From assembly GCF_001548395.1 (NCBI RefSeq), contig NZ_AP017367.1, forward strand, positions 4,253,001-4,317,000: a stretch of 64,000 nucleotides of DNA, written 5' to 3'. The notes beneath the pieces are model-generated. The model saw only the letters and a program-made list of their open reading frames with translations. It was not told the origin of the DNA and did no database searches. This document shows, in pieces, positions 18,512 to 27,829 of this stretch. The stretch comes from Leptolyngbya sp. O-77. GTDB taxonomy: Bacteria; Cyanobacteriota; Cyanobacteriia; Elainellales; Elainellaceae. The translations under genes and the position numbers were made by a program. Within the stretch, counting starts at the first letter, position 1. Each line of letters opens with the position of its first letter.

Positions 18512-19774
18512 ATGTCTAGAGCTAACATCTTCGCGCTTTTAATTACTACAGCAGTTTTCCTGAGTGGATTTGCTGACGCTTTTCGGGGATTTTCGGCTGG
18601 TTTTTTGAGCCTACAGGGATTACTAACTGTACTTGCTGCAGTTATGAGCTGGTTTCTAATAATCATCAGAGGAAAGATATCTAAGCTCGTATTGACAGCG
18701 CCATTACTTATATCGTTTATAACCCTAGGGCTTGTAAGTCTTCTCTGGAATGCGTCTACTCTCCCAGAATTTATTGCTGGTTTCCAGAACCTCTCTGTCT
18801 ATGCGGCTTTCGTAGGATTTCTCGTACTTTCAACTACAGAGTGTTCTAAAAATCCTTACTTCAGAAAGAAAATTGGGAGAACACTTAGTCTAACATTTAA
18901 GCTCTCAGCTATGTTGTACGGACTGGGTTTAGTCATAGCAGGTCCAGGTGCGAGCTTATTCATGGGTGCTCGCGCTTTTGCTCTGTATATCATTCTCGGT
19001 AGTGCCTGGTTTCTAGGAGCTTGGCGCTATCGCGTCGCAGGAGGAATCTTTTGGTTTATGTTTATTCAGATAGTCCTCGCGCTGAGCTTCTCCCGAATGG
19101 CAACTGTCATCTCCATACTGCTATTTCCTCTATCGCAACTATCTTTCAAGAACTTAAAAGATTTGCTCCGAGTTTTTCTCTCTTTAGTCCTAATCTTAAT
19201 ACTTGCTACACTGGCATTCACTTATGTCACCCCAGTTCGCGAGCGCTTCACGAGTCAGGGGGATAACGCAGAAATTCTAGGCATTAAGGTTAATACGTCT
19301 GGACGAGCAGAGTTTTGGGAACCTGTATATGCATCAACTATGGAGTCTCCCCTGTTAGGCAAGGGCCCAGGCTCTGTAGCGGAGGTTGTGCTAGCTGTTA
19401 ACGACACTACGGGTGGGCATCCTCACAATGACTACCTGAGAATTTTTCATGACTTTGGAATTATTGGCTTGCTGCTTTGGCTGATGGGATACTTTGGGCT
19501 TTTGATAAAAACCCTCCGGAGCTGGTTAGACTCTGACAAAAGGAATGATAGGAGTGCGCACATTCATCTATCGGCATTTCTTGCACTCTTGGCAGTTGCT
19601 TTAGCAATGCTAACTGATAACATAATTGTATACATATTTACTATGGTTCCTCTTGGAGTTCTTACAGGGCTCTCATTAGGATCTCAAGGCGGTCAGGGTC
19701 AGGTATCAAAACCTTCAAGAATAGAGTCTTATCAGGCTCGCCGCAAACTGTACAATATACATAACACAAGGTAA
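18512..19774 (+). CDS. O-antigen polymerase/ligase-like membrane protein (Wzy/WaaL type)
   Basis: The protein has 420 residues and about ten hydrophobic segments. The larger periplasmic loop contains GRAEFWEPVYASTMESPLLG and GGHPHNDYLRIFHDFGIIGL, a hallmark of the Wzy_C/O-antigen ligase family. It is followed by another pair of helices. Such proteins either polymerise repeat units or ligate a glycan to its acceptor. In a locus with PCP and Wza-like genes a polymerase role is more likely. The gene is clearly AT-richer than those to its right. Confidence 0.82.
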   Translation: MSRANIFALLITTAVFLSGFADAFRGFSAGFLSLQGLLTVLAAVMSWFLIIIRGKISKLVLTAPLLISFITLGLVSLLWNASTLPEFIAGFQNLSVYAAFVGFLVLSTTECSKNPYFRKKIGRTLSLTFKLSAMLYGLGLVIAGPGASLFMGARAFALYIILGSAWFLGAWRYRVAGGIFWFMFIQIVLALSFSRMATVISILLFPLSQLSFKNLKDLLRVFLSLVLILILATLAFTYVTPVRERFTSQGDNAEILGIKVNTSGRAEFWEPVYASTMESPLLGKGPGSVAEVVLAVNDTTGGHPHNDYLRIFHDFGIIGLLLWLMGYFGLLIKTLRSWLDSDKRNDRSAHIHLSAFLALLAVALAMLTDNIIVYIFTMVPLGVLTGLSLGSQGGQGQVSKPSRIESYQARRKLYNIHNTR

Positions 19775-19859
19775 AGTTCTAAGCGTTTCAGCAGGCTGTT
19801 TTTAAGTAATCGCCATTTTCCCTGAACTCTTTTAGACCCGCATCAACATTGATTTAATA

Positions 19860-20966
19860 ATGAATAAGACACGAAATATATCTATCTTGGTGAACAGAAT
19901 AGCGCCCTACAGGCTGCCTATATATCAGGCGATAGGCGACCAATTTAACTTATTTATCAACTATGGTGGAGGAGAGAATAATCGAAGTACGTGGAAAGAT
20001 CTTGAAAAGCAACTTAGAGATGTTAAAGCTAGGAAGTCCTGGGGGTGGATCTTTAGGTTCAAAGAAAAGAGAGGTGACAGCTTATATGATTACAAGTTTC
20101 TTCACATAACGCCAGGCTTTTTTATTGATTTGCTCCATCAAAGTCCGGACATCATAATTTCTCATGAATTAGGCTTCCGCACATTCATCGCCATAGTGTA
20201 TGGCTTGATATATAGAAAGCCTGTTTGGGTATGGTGGGGCGGGACTCTGCATACAGAACGTTCAGCGGGGAATTTTAAGAAAATACTTAGATTATTCTTG
20301 TCTAAGTTCGTAAAGAAATGGATTAGCTACGGTCAAACCTCAACAGAATATCTACTATCTATAGGGGTGGATAGAAATAAAATTCTACAAATTCAAAACT
20401 GCGTAGATGAAAAACTCTATTCTGTAAACTGCACACCGTTAATCGATCTTAAACCTAAGCCGGTATTTCTATATGTCGGACAATTAATCTCCAGAAAAGG
20501 TGTAGACAAGTTATTAGAATCTTTAGCCCTCTTACAGGTTGAAGGGTACGATTTTTCAATCTTACTAGTTGGCGAGGGAGGAGAGAGAGAATTCCTTGAA
20601 TCATTGGCCTCCAAGCTTGAACTAAGCAATGTTTTGTTTTACCCTGCACAATCACCGATGGACATGGTGAGGGTATATAAAAGTGCAGACTACTTAGTCT
20701 TTCCTACGTTAGAAGACGTTTGGGGTCTGGTTGTCAATGAAGCAATCTTATCTGGTATTAATGTTCTTTCGTCAGTCTATGCAGGGTGTTCAACGGAGCT
20801 GCTACCTCCGCAAAATATTTTTGATCCTCTAAACTCTGAAAGCTTCCTCGCTATTCTAAAGAGCGCTCTAGAAAATCGCTTGCCGAAGCCCGACTTGAGT
20901 AGAGTTATTACTAGTTCGGAAGTAGCAGGTACTCTTATTAAAGAAATTGAACAAGAACTCTTATAA
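19860..20966 (+). CDS. Glycosyltransferase, GT4 family
   Basis: The protein has 368 residues and a GT-B layout. The N-terminal block is ISILVNRIAPYRLPIYQAIG. The acceptor side contains FRTFIAIVYGLIYRKPVWVWWGG. The C-terminal half has KPVFLYVGQLISRKGVDKLLESLA and LLVGEGGEREFL. The donor site is FPTLEDVWGLVVNEAILSG with the expected glutamates. The base composition is AT-rich with many AAA, ATA and TTA codons, like the polymerase gene before it. The donor sugar is unknown. Confidence 0.85.
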   Translation: MNKTRNISILVNRIAPYRLPIYQAIGDQFNLFINYGGGENNRSTWKDLEKQLRDVKARKSWGWIFRFKEKRGDSLYDYKFLHITPGFFIDLLHQSPDIIISHELGFRTFIAIVYGLIYRKPVWVWWGGTLHTERSAGNFKKILRLFLSKFVKKWISYGQTSTEYLLSIGVDRNKILQIQNCVDEKLYSVNCTPLIDLKPKPVFLYVGQLISRKGVDKLLESLALLQVEGYDFSILLVGEGGEREFLESLASKLELSNVLFYPAQSPMDMVRVYKSADYLVFPTLEDVWGLVVNEAILSGINVLSSVYAGCSTELLPPQNIFDPLNSESFLAILKSALENRLPKPDLSRVITSSEVAGTLIKEIEQELL

Positions 20967-21029
20967 AATAAGAGGTATCTAACATGAACACGTTTTCAGA
21001 AGAGCTAACGTCACCGCAAAGGTAGCACA

Positions 21030-22337
21030 ATGATTCAGAACTACTTGAGTATATCATCCAAGCCTTATAGCTCTTCGCTGCACAAGTCTGAACTGCAGAT
21101 AAATCAGAGAGTTATACTCTTTGATTTGCAATCAACGGGGCACCACGCTGCATATATTACTCATTTAGTGCGCTACTGGGATAAAAATTCCTTTCCCGGA
21201 GAGGTGAGTATTGTAGTTTCTCCTGAGTTTATCCAGCGCCATAGTGCTGTTGTGAGCCTCGTCGGGGAGTCCGATCAAGCTAAAGTCAGATTCATCCCTA
21301 TTTCCGACCAAGAATTTGAGCAAATTCAGCAAACTGCTCGCCGCTGGGGGAAGGCAGGGGTATATCTTCAAGAGTGGAGGCTACTCTGCCGCTATGCCCG
21401 CTTGTTACAGGCAACTCACTGTCTGGCAATGTACCTAGACACCTGTGAACTGCCGTTGGTGCTTGGTTTCAAGCCTCCTTGCCGACTATCCGGTATTTAT
21501 TTCCGTCCTACGTTTCATTATGGTGATTTCTCCTCCGAGCCTCATTCCATAAGCCGTGATTTACAAATTAAGCGAGAGAAGCTATTCGTCCATAGAACTT
21601 TAAGAAATCCCAGTTTTCAGATTCTCTTCTGCCTTGATCCACTGGTAGAGAAAACCCTAAGGCAGAAGTATCCTGACTCCAACCTCGTTACCTTGCCTGA
21701 TCCCGTAGATCTTTCTACTCAAGTCAATTTTGATTTAGCTGCTTTGCGAAAAGAGCATAGTATTGAACCAGGCAGACAAGTTTTCCTTCTGTTTGGCTCT
21801 ATAGATGCCCGAAAAGGTGTTTATCAGGTCTTGCAATCATTACTGTATTTACATAAGAAGGTGAGCCAAAAAATTTGTCTCCTTATCGTTGGGAGTGTAA
21901 AACTGGAAGAAAAATCCTCAATCCAGTCGAGTATTGAAGCGACGCTGCGACACTCCTCTGCTCAAATCATTACCCATTTTGAGTTTGTGTCTGATGAGTC
22001 AGTGCATCACTATTTTCAATTAGCAGATGTCGTATTAGCGCCCTATCAGCGACACGTAGGTATGAGCGGTATTCTGCTTCTCGCAGCCGCAGCACGAAAA
22101 CCTGTTTTAAGCTCGAATTATGGGTTGATGGGTGAACTAGTCCGCCGCTATGAATTGGGGCTAATTGTCGATTCTACACAGCCTAAAGAAATAGCCCTTG
22201 GCATAGCTCAGATGTTAGTTGAAAGCCAATCCTTCTGTAACTTAGACAAGATGAAGAGATTTGCAGAAGAAAACTCGGCAGAAAACTTTGCTAGAACTAT
22301 ATTTTTCCATCTCATGAATCTAGGTTCCCACAACTAG
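21030..22337 (+). CDS. Glycosyltransferase, GT4-like
   Basis: The protein has 435 residues. It opens after 25 residues with RVILFDLQSTGHHAAYITHLVRYW. It has the GT-B C-terminal pattern FLLFGSIDARKGVYQVLQSL, LLIVGSVKLEEK and LADVVLAPYQRHVGMSGILLLAAAARKPVLSS. The donor glutamate pair is less clear than in neighbouring GT4 proteins, and the SGILLLAAAA block is typical of a more distant branch. A 13-codon ORF with its own AAGAGG site lies just upstream (20984-21025). The substrate is unknown. Confidence 0.72.
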   Translation: MIQNYLSISSKPYSSSLHKSELQINQRVILFDLQSTGHHAAYITHLVRYWDKNSFPGEVSIVVSPEFIQRHSAVVSLVGESDQAKVRFIPISDQEFEQIQQTARRWGKAGVYLQEWRLLCRYARLLQATHCLAMYLDTCELPLVLGFKPPCRLSGIYFRPTFHYGDFSSEPHSISRDLQIKREKLFVHRTLRNPSFQILFCLDPLVEKTLRQKYPDSNLVTLPDPVDLSTQVNFDLAALRKEHSIEPGRQVFLLFGSIDARKGVYQVLQSLLYLHKKVSQKICLLIVGSVKLEEKSSIQSSIEATLRHSSAQIITHFEFVSDESVHHYFQLADVVLAPYQRHVGMSGILLLAAAARKPVLSSNYGLMGELVRRYELGLIVDSTQPKEIALGIAQMLVESQSFCNLDKMKRFAEENSAENFARTIFFHLMNLGSHN

Positions 22338-22517
22338 CCGACGGATCATGCAAGGCTAGCGGATCTTATGGCTCTATATATTGAAGATGTTTCTCTGATT
22401 GAGAAACATGGAAAAAGAAGCGCGGAGATTGTATCCCGCTACAATCCGGCAAGCGCGGCTTATGTCTATCTCAAGGCGATTGATTTTGCTGCATCTAGGA
22501 TCAAGTTTAAGTCCTAG
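22338..22517 (+). pseudogene. C-terminal remnant of a GT4 glycosyltransferase
   Basis: This frame directly follows the stop of the previous gene in a different phase. It reads ARLADLMALYIEDVSLIEKH and then a KRSAEIVSRYNPASAAYVY block before the stop. That is the usual C-terminal tail of GT4 enzymes. The stretch from ATG 22368 encodes only 49 residues. No N-terminal part is nearby, so it looks like the scar of a deletion or gene replacement. Confidence 0.6.
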
Positions 22518-22608
22518 GCGCTCTAGGTTGAAAGACTTCGGATAATCGAAAAAGTTAGATGACTTGATACCAGGTCATCATGCACTAGGTGGGATACCCA
22601 GTAACTCC

Positions 22609-23778
22609 ATGAAAATCTTACTCGCTCACAATTATTATCAGCAAAAGGGCGGAGAGGATGGTGTCTTTCACGCAGAAGTTAAATTGCTGGAGTCTAGAGG
22701 GCATGATGTCTATCAATACACGGTGCATAATGATTGCATTGAAGGAATGCGCTCTATCGATGTAGCGCGGGTAACAATATGGAACTCAAAATCATATCAA
22801 GACCTGCAAAATTTAATTCGCAATAGAAACTTTCAAATTGTTCACTTTCACAATATATTTCCGCTGATATCACCAGCCGCCTATTATGCAGCTAAATCAG
22901 AAGGGTTGCCGGTAATCCAGACCTTGCATAACTATCGCTTACTCTGTCCCAATGCTGAGTTTTTTCGCGTGGGGGAGGTCTGTGAACGCTGCTTAGGGAA
23001 GGCAATTCCACTGCCTAGCGTGCAGTATGGGTGCTATCGGCATGATCGATTAGCCTCTGCCGCTGTGGTGTCTATGCTGGCTATTCACCGAGGCCTAAAT
23101 ACCTGGAATCGGATGGTGGATCGCTACATTGTTCTGAACTCATTTGCCCAGAAGAAATTTGTCGAGGGCGGCTTTGCTCCCGAGAAACTGGTGGTAAAGC
23201 CTAATTTTGTAGACCCCGATCCAGGTTTTGGAGCAGGAGACGGAGGATACGCTTTGTTTGTTGGTCGTCTGGCACCCGAAAAGGGGATCGGTACACTGCT
23301 CGCGGCTTGGCAGCACCTTGGGGCAGACATTCCTTTGAAAATTGCTGGAGATGGACCACTGGCCCCGCAAGTTGCGGCGGCTGCCCAACAGACTAAGGGG
23401 GTGGATCAGCTCGGGAAGATACCGATGGAGGAGGTTTACGAATTGATGGGAAAGGCGGCGTTTCTGGTATTTCCTTCTGAGTGGTATGAGGGATTGCCGC
23501 GAACGATTGTGGAGACCTTTGCCAAGGGAACGCCTGTGATTGCGTCTAAGATTGGGGCGATCGCCGAGTTGGTCGATCACGGACGCACTGGCTTGCTGTT
23601 TGAACCGGGAAATGTAGAAGACTTGGCAAATCAGGTGAGATGGGCGATCGCCCATCCTAACGAGCTAGCAAGGATGCGCCAGGAAGCTCGTGCTGAATTT
23701 GAGGCGAAGTACACCGCCGACGCAAACTATCGACAATTGATGGAAATCTATGCAATGGTGGGGGCTTCTGAACGCTGA
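22609..23778 (+). CDS. Glycosyltransferase, GT4 family
   Basis: The protein has 389 residues from ATG 22609; a TTG 45 bases upstream would extend the frame. It begins MKILLAHNYYQQKGGEDGVF. The acceptor side has IQTLHNYRLLCPNAEFFRVGEVCERCLG with a cysteine pair. The donor side has FVGRLAPEKGIGTLLAAW, LKIAGDGPL and FPSEWYEGLPRTIVETFAKGTPV with the EX7E glutamates. This branch is common in capsule and O-antigen clusters. Its GC-rich 3' half contains HIP1 sites, unlike the AT-rich genes before it. Confidence 0.88.
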   Translation: MKILLAHNYYQQKGGEDGVFHAEVKLLESRGHDVYQYTVHNDCIEGMRSIDVARVTIWNSKSYQDLQNLIRNRNFQIVHFHNIFPLISPAAYYAAKSEGLPVIQTLHNYRLLCPNAEFFRVGEVCERCLGKAIPLPSVQYGCYRHDRLASAAVVSMLAIHRGLNTWNRMVDRYIVLNSFAQKKFVEGGFAPEKLVVKPNFVDPDPGFGAGDGGYALFVGRLAPEKGIGTLLAAWQHLGADIPLKIAGDGPLAPQVAAAAQQTKGVDQLGKIPMEEVYELMGKAAFLVFPSEWYEGLPRTIVETFAKGTPVIASKIGAIAELVDHGRTGLLFEPGNVEDLANQVRWAIAHPNELARMRQEARAEFEAKYTADANYRQLMEIYAMVGASER

Positions 23779-23923
23779 GTTTGTGGAAGAACGACGCGCT
23801 GGACTGCCTAAGCTGAATCTTCAAAACGGAGATTTCCTGATTCGTTGAGCTTTGGGCGGATTAATTGAGTACGGCGATCGCCCCCGTCCCTCTGCATCTG
23901 TTCAGCTTTGTAACCAACACGCT

Positions 23924-25279
23924 ATGACCCAGGCAGCTACCCTCACGCTTACGCTCCAGCCCGTTGCGGGTCGGCATGTGTTTGTTCCACCGGAGCCTGC
24001 GCTTCAGTTGCGGCGTGCGGTGCAGCCGGAGAGTGAGGTTCTGGAGCGGCGGCGTGTAGATGGCAATAGAGAGGGCGATCGCCCCCTCCTGTCTCCCCCA
24101 GTTCCCACTGTCGTTCCGCATCGACTCGGTGTGGCGGTGGGTGTGGCGATCGCCGCTACTGTAGGCACCACGCTTTACCAGAGCTATACGTCGCCGCTAT
24201 ACAAAAGCACGTTTGAGTTGGTTCCCGTGGCGCAGCGATCGCAGACTAGCGGCACAGCCACAGCGACGACTGAGATTCGCCCAGAGGTGGATCAAGCGAC
24301 GCTGATTCAGGTGTTGCGGAGTCAGCAGGTGTTGCTGCCTGCGGTGCGCGACTTGCGGGCGTATAACATCAATCTGAGTCCAGCGGCGCTGGCGCAAAGT
24401 CTGGAAATCGTGCCGCTGGCGGATGGGCGACTGGAAGTGCGATACCGCCATCGCAGTGAGCGTGTGGCGCAGATGGTATCGCGGCAGCTTGCCCAAACCT
24501 ATGTGGACTATGGCGATCGCTGTCGGCTGGATGCGTGCCATGCGCTGCAACAAGTCAGGGCAGATTTGACCGAGGCGACGGGTCAGGTGGCGCGGCTAGA
24601 GCAGGCGATCGCCCAGTTCCAGGCTCGCCCCGATGCCCAAAACCTTAGCCACCGCGCCGACACCCTGACCCGCCGCACCGCTGAATTCATGCGCTACCTG
24701 ACACAGACCGAGCAAGAGCTAAAGCTGGCGCAGCAGCGATATCAGGTGATTCAGACCCAGCTTTCATTCGCCGATGCCAATCGCATCTTGCAGCAGCAGG
24801 CAGACTATCAAGCCTTGCTACAAGCCCTGCACCAGACCGAGGGGCAAATTGCAACAACGCTTACCCAGGCGCAGCCCGATGCCCAAACTTTGCAGGCACT
24901 CTATCAGCGCCACCAACTCCTCAGCGGGCAGATGAATCAGCAAGTGGCGATCGCCCTAGAGCAGTTTCTACTGGCGCAATTCCCCGAACTGGCCGCCGAC
25001 CCCGAAACGCTTCCCCCCGAACTTTCGCAAATCGAACAAGCCTTTGGACTGGCACATCAGGTGAACTTACTCAGCGCTCGACAGCGGGCGATCGCCCCCA
25101 TCCACCAAGCCATGCAGGCCGACAAGCTGAGGCTAGCAGAGCTACTGCAATATCAGTCTAAACTGGAAACCCAACTGGTGGTGCAGCGGCGAATCTTGCA
25201 AGAGAGCCAGCAGCAGCACGCCCGCCTCCAGCAGGAAATTTCTGAGCGTCGGATTGTGTGGCGTGTAGCAGGTGCTTAA
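23924..25279 (+). CDS. PCP/Wzz-like chain-length protein, probably truncated
   Basis: The protein has 451 residues from ATG 23924. A TTG at 23852 would add a stretch encoded by a HIP1 site and looks unlikely. One membrane helix lies near residues 68-85 (HRLGVAVGVAIAATVGTTLY). A Wzz-type fold follows (YKSTFELVPVAQ, VDQATLIQVLRSQQVLLPAV). Long coiled coils continue to about residue 440. The reading ends RIVWRVAGA then stop. Family members normally continue into a proline-rich segment and a second membrane helix, which is absent. An IS lies 225 bases downstream, so 3' loss linked to that event is plausible. Confidence 0.75.
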   Translation: MTQAATLTLTLQPVAGRHVFVPPEPALQLRRAVQPESEVLERRRVDGNREGDRPLLSPPVPTVVPHRLGVAVGVAIAATVGTTLYQSYTSPLYKSTFELVPVAQRSQTSGTATATTEIRPEVDQATLIQVLRSQQVLLPAVRDLRAYNINLSPAALAQSLEIVPLADGRLEVRYRHRSERVAQMVSRQLAQTYVDYGDRCRLDACHALQQVRADLTEATGQVARLEQAIAQFQARPDAQNLSHRADTLTRRTAEFMRYLTQTEQELKLAQQRYQVIQTQLSFADANRILQQQADYQALLQALHQTEGQIATTLTQAQPDAQTLQALYQRHQLLSGQMNQQVAIALEQFLLAQFPELAADPETLPPELSQIEQAFGLAHQVNLLSARQRAIAPIHQAMQADKLRLAELLQYQSKLETQLVVQRRILQESQQQHARLQQEISERRIVWRVAGA

Positions 25280-25504
25280 GCGTCACTTTCGAGCTTGACT
25301 CGAAAGCATAGAGTTGAACGAGCATGACGCTGTACGCCTGCACATGGCAGCAAAGCACCAGATTTACGCACTTGCGATGAACTTGCTAGATTTTGGATGC
25401 TTTTCCTCTGGCGGTATTCCCGAGGAGTCTTCCAACTGCGTAAGCCCTATAGGTTTGGTTTTCTGGATAACCACCTAATAGCCAAAACAGGCAGTTGAGA
25501 GATA

Positions 25505-26743
25505 CTTACATCTTGCACCAGTACATTTAGCCTACGTTTTTAGCTCAGCGAGGTGGACAAAGTGCACCGCAATACCGAGTGAATCGAGCAGGGATCGCGC
25601 TCGCTCAACTTGAAGCAGCGCTAAACAAGCTGCGACTTCCGGGAACAAGGCGTCTAATGCAGCAGTTGCAGCGACTTTCCAATCAGGGGTCGCTTTGGCG
25701 TGAGTTGCGCGGTGAACCCAATGAACCAGCACAAAGCTGAGGAAACACAACATCAACCAGCGATATACGCCCTTGAGCGTCTGCTGAGCAAAGCGATGCA
25801 ACCCAAAGCGATGTTTGATGGTTTTGAAAAATCCCTCAATGCTCCATCGTCTACGCCCCCACCAAGTGATGGTGCTGCCTTTGAGGGGACGAGTCGAGAG
25901 GACAAAGCGTTTCTCCAACTGGCCGTCGCGTTTGAGGTAAAGCCAAGAAATCGTCACCGGGAAGTTCAGTCCCTCTAAGCGCACCTGTTGCCCCTTTTTT
26001 CACCAGTTTGCTCACACAGCGACCATCAGCCAGTTTGCGGTCACACCGCACCCCGACAATTACCGAGTAACGGCGCTTTCGCATCGCTTTGAGGAAGGCC
26101 ACGCTGCCAAAGGCGGTGTCTGCCAGAATGACCACCCGGAAGGCGCTCGTTAACGCAGGGGGCAAGCTACCTATTAAGCGAATCGCCAACTGCACCGCAG
26201 TCCGCTGATGTTTGCCACGCCAGACCCGAAAACTCCAGGGCACTCGACACTCTCCAACCACCAGATACAGCACCACCAGATGCAATCCTCGCTTGCCTTG
26301 CAGCACACGAATCAGCGATGCAAACGCTTTGAACTTGCCGCATTTCTCCAACGTCGTCAGATCCACCACCACCTGCAACCAGGGACGGCGACCTTTGGGA
26401 GCAGACTGCAACAGTTGCTGCACGATCTGCCGTCGCACCACGCGCACGACTTGGCGGGTGGGCCAGGCATACTCGTTGAGAAATCGGCTCAACGCACTAC
26501 CCGACTTAATCAAACTGTGTTGCGGCGAGGGTTGCCCTTGAGCTTCTAGGAACAACCCCAGCATCGCTTGCAGGCTGTCTCTTTGGTAGGCACTCGGCAT
26601 CAGGCTGAGCAGGGTGTAGACTAACGCTTGGGCGTGTCCAAGAATGGTTTCCACTGTTCTTGTTGTTTGTGACTTCACGCCCTTTTCTCTCATTGATTGC
26701 ACCCGCCGAAAAGCCGTTCATCTGTACTGGTGCAAGATGTAAG
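25505..26743 (-). mobile_element. IS4-like insertion sequence
   Basis: The element is 1239 bp with a perfect 21-bp terminal inverted repeat (25505-25525 starting CTTACATCTTG, and 26723-26743). GATA flanks both ends, a possible 4-bp target duplication. It carries one transposase frame on the minus strand, interrupted once. The family assignment rests on the transposase. The 4-bp duplication is shorter than in classic IS4, so a related group such as IS701-like cannot be excluded. Confidence 0.85.
25532..26702 (-). pseudogene. IS4-like transposase with one frameshift
   Basis: The first part (26702 to about 25991) reads from MQSMREKGVKSQTTRTVETI through VVVDLTTLEKCGKF (first D) and VVILADTAFGSVAFLKAM (second D). 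At the run GGGG on the coding strand (25991-25994 on the plus strand) one extra base shifts the frame. With it removed the reading goes KKGQQVRLEGLNFPVTI and on to the YREK-like block GRRRWSIEGFFKTIKH with the catalytic glutamate, ending at 25532. A plain -1 slip does not restore the frame, so programmed frameshifting is unlikely. Confidence 0.85.
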
Positions 26744-26919
26744 GATATTATCAATACGGATTGCATCCGCCATACAAGTGATGTAAACTTTTGAAGCTAT
26801 TTAGTACCGCACTTAGCACTGCATATATGAATTAGCAGCCAGCCAGCGGGCGAGCAAACATAAGCTAAGAGCGTTAGCCATTGCTCAATGCATACTTGAG
26901 TTACTTGAGGACAAAGTTT

Positions 26920-27717
26920 ATGACATCTGCCTTTGCCAAGCCTCCGGCGAAATGTGTATCTGCTGCGTTTAAAGATCAGGTAAAGCTGCAAGATGCTGTC
27001 CAGCGCTTGCTGAATCGGGGTGTCCCCAAAGAGCGTATTTCAATTGTGGGACGTAATTTTCAATCCGAAGCTCGAATTACTGGATTCCTAACCAAAAAGG
27101 ATGTGATCCTGGATGGATTAGCCAGTGGAGCCTTCTACGGTTCGCTGTTTGGTTCTGTCTTGAGTTTGCTCACAGGTGTAGGGGTGTTGTTCATTCCCTT
27201 TCTAGGAGCAGTGGTGGCGGCTGGGCCACTCGCTGCTGCACTGCTAGGTGCAACGAGTGGCGCGTTGTATGGAGCCTTGGGAGCCGGTTTGGGGTCTGCC
27301 TTAATGTCGCTAGGGATGCCCCAAGATAAAGCTGCAATTTATCAAACGCGGGTGCAAGCGGGCGAATTTTTGCTCGTCGTAGAAGTTCCTGATGAAAAGT
27401 CTGGTGAGACTTTTTTGCTCTTGCAAAGTGCGGGAGGCGAAGAAGTGGCCATCACGGAGATGCAAATTCCACAGGAATCGGACGGAGAAATGACGGGAAG
27501 TGACCAAATTTCGCCAGAAATACGGGCAGATTTGTCAACGGAAGCTCAGCAGACTTTTTTAGAAACCTATAATCAAACGCTTAGCGAGTCCTCCGAGAAA
27601 AGTAACGCCTTGATGAAAGCTTGGGAGCGGATTAAACAGTTGTTCGAGCGGGATGATAAGGGCATTTTTTCAAAGCGCAAAGCCGACAATGATCAGAAGG
27701 ACTCAGGAACGAGCTAG
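26920..27717 (+). CDS. YflT-like general stress protein with glycine-rich membrane segment
   Basis: The protein has 265 residues from ATG 26920, behind GAGGACAAAG. The first 60 residues resemble the YflT/GSP17M fold (AAFKDQVKLQDAVQRLLNRGVPKERISIVGRN). A long Gly/Ala-rich hydrophobic stretch follows (about 75-135), then a short alpha/beta piece (AGEFLLVVEVPDEKSGETFLLL). The C-terminal 80 residues are charged and helical. Proteins of this type are linked to stress responses in several bacteria, but the mechanism is unknown. It lies just upstream of the DnaJ gene. Confidence 0.7.
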   Translation: MTSAFAKPPAKCVSAAFKDQVKLQDAVQRLLNRGVPKERISIVGRNFQSEARITGFLTKKDVILDGLASGAFYGSLFGSVLSLLTGVGVLFIPFLGAVVAAGPLAAALLGATSGALYGALGAGLGSALMSLGMPQDKAAIYQTRVQAGEFLLVVEVPDEKSGETFLLLQSAGGEEVAITEMQIPQESDGEMTGSDQISPEIRADLSTEAQQTFLETYNQTLSESSEKSNALMKAWERIKQLFERDDKGIFSKRKADNDQKDSGTS

Positions 27718-27829
27718 GGATTAAGCGGGATGAGGCTGAGACACCATTACCTAATTTAAGTTACAGAGAAAATTAGGCTGATTTTGTTACCTGTATCCCC
27801 TCATCGTATCCCCTTCATCAAAGGTGACA

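Noticed and set aside
25851..25995. Programmed frameshift in the IS4-like transposase
   Set aside because: The run A6G4 looks slippery, but a -1 slip meets a stop within a few codons; a +1 change is needed, which fits a one-base insertion better.
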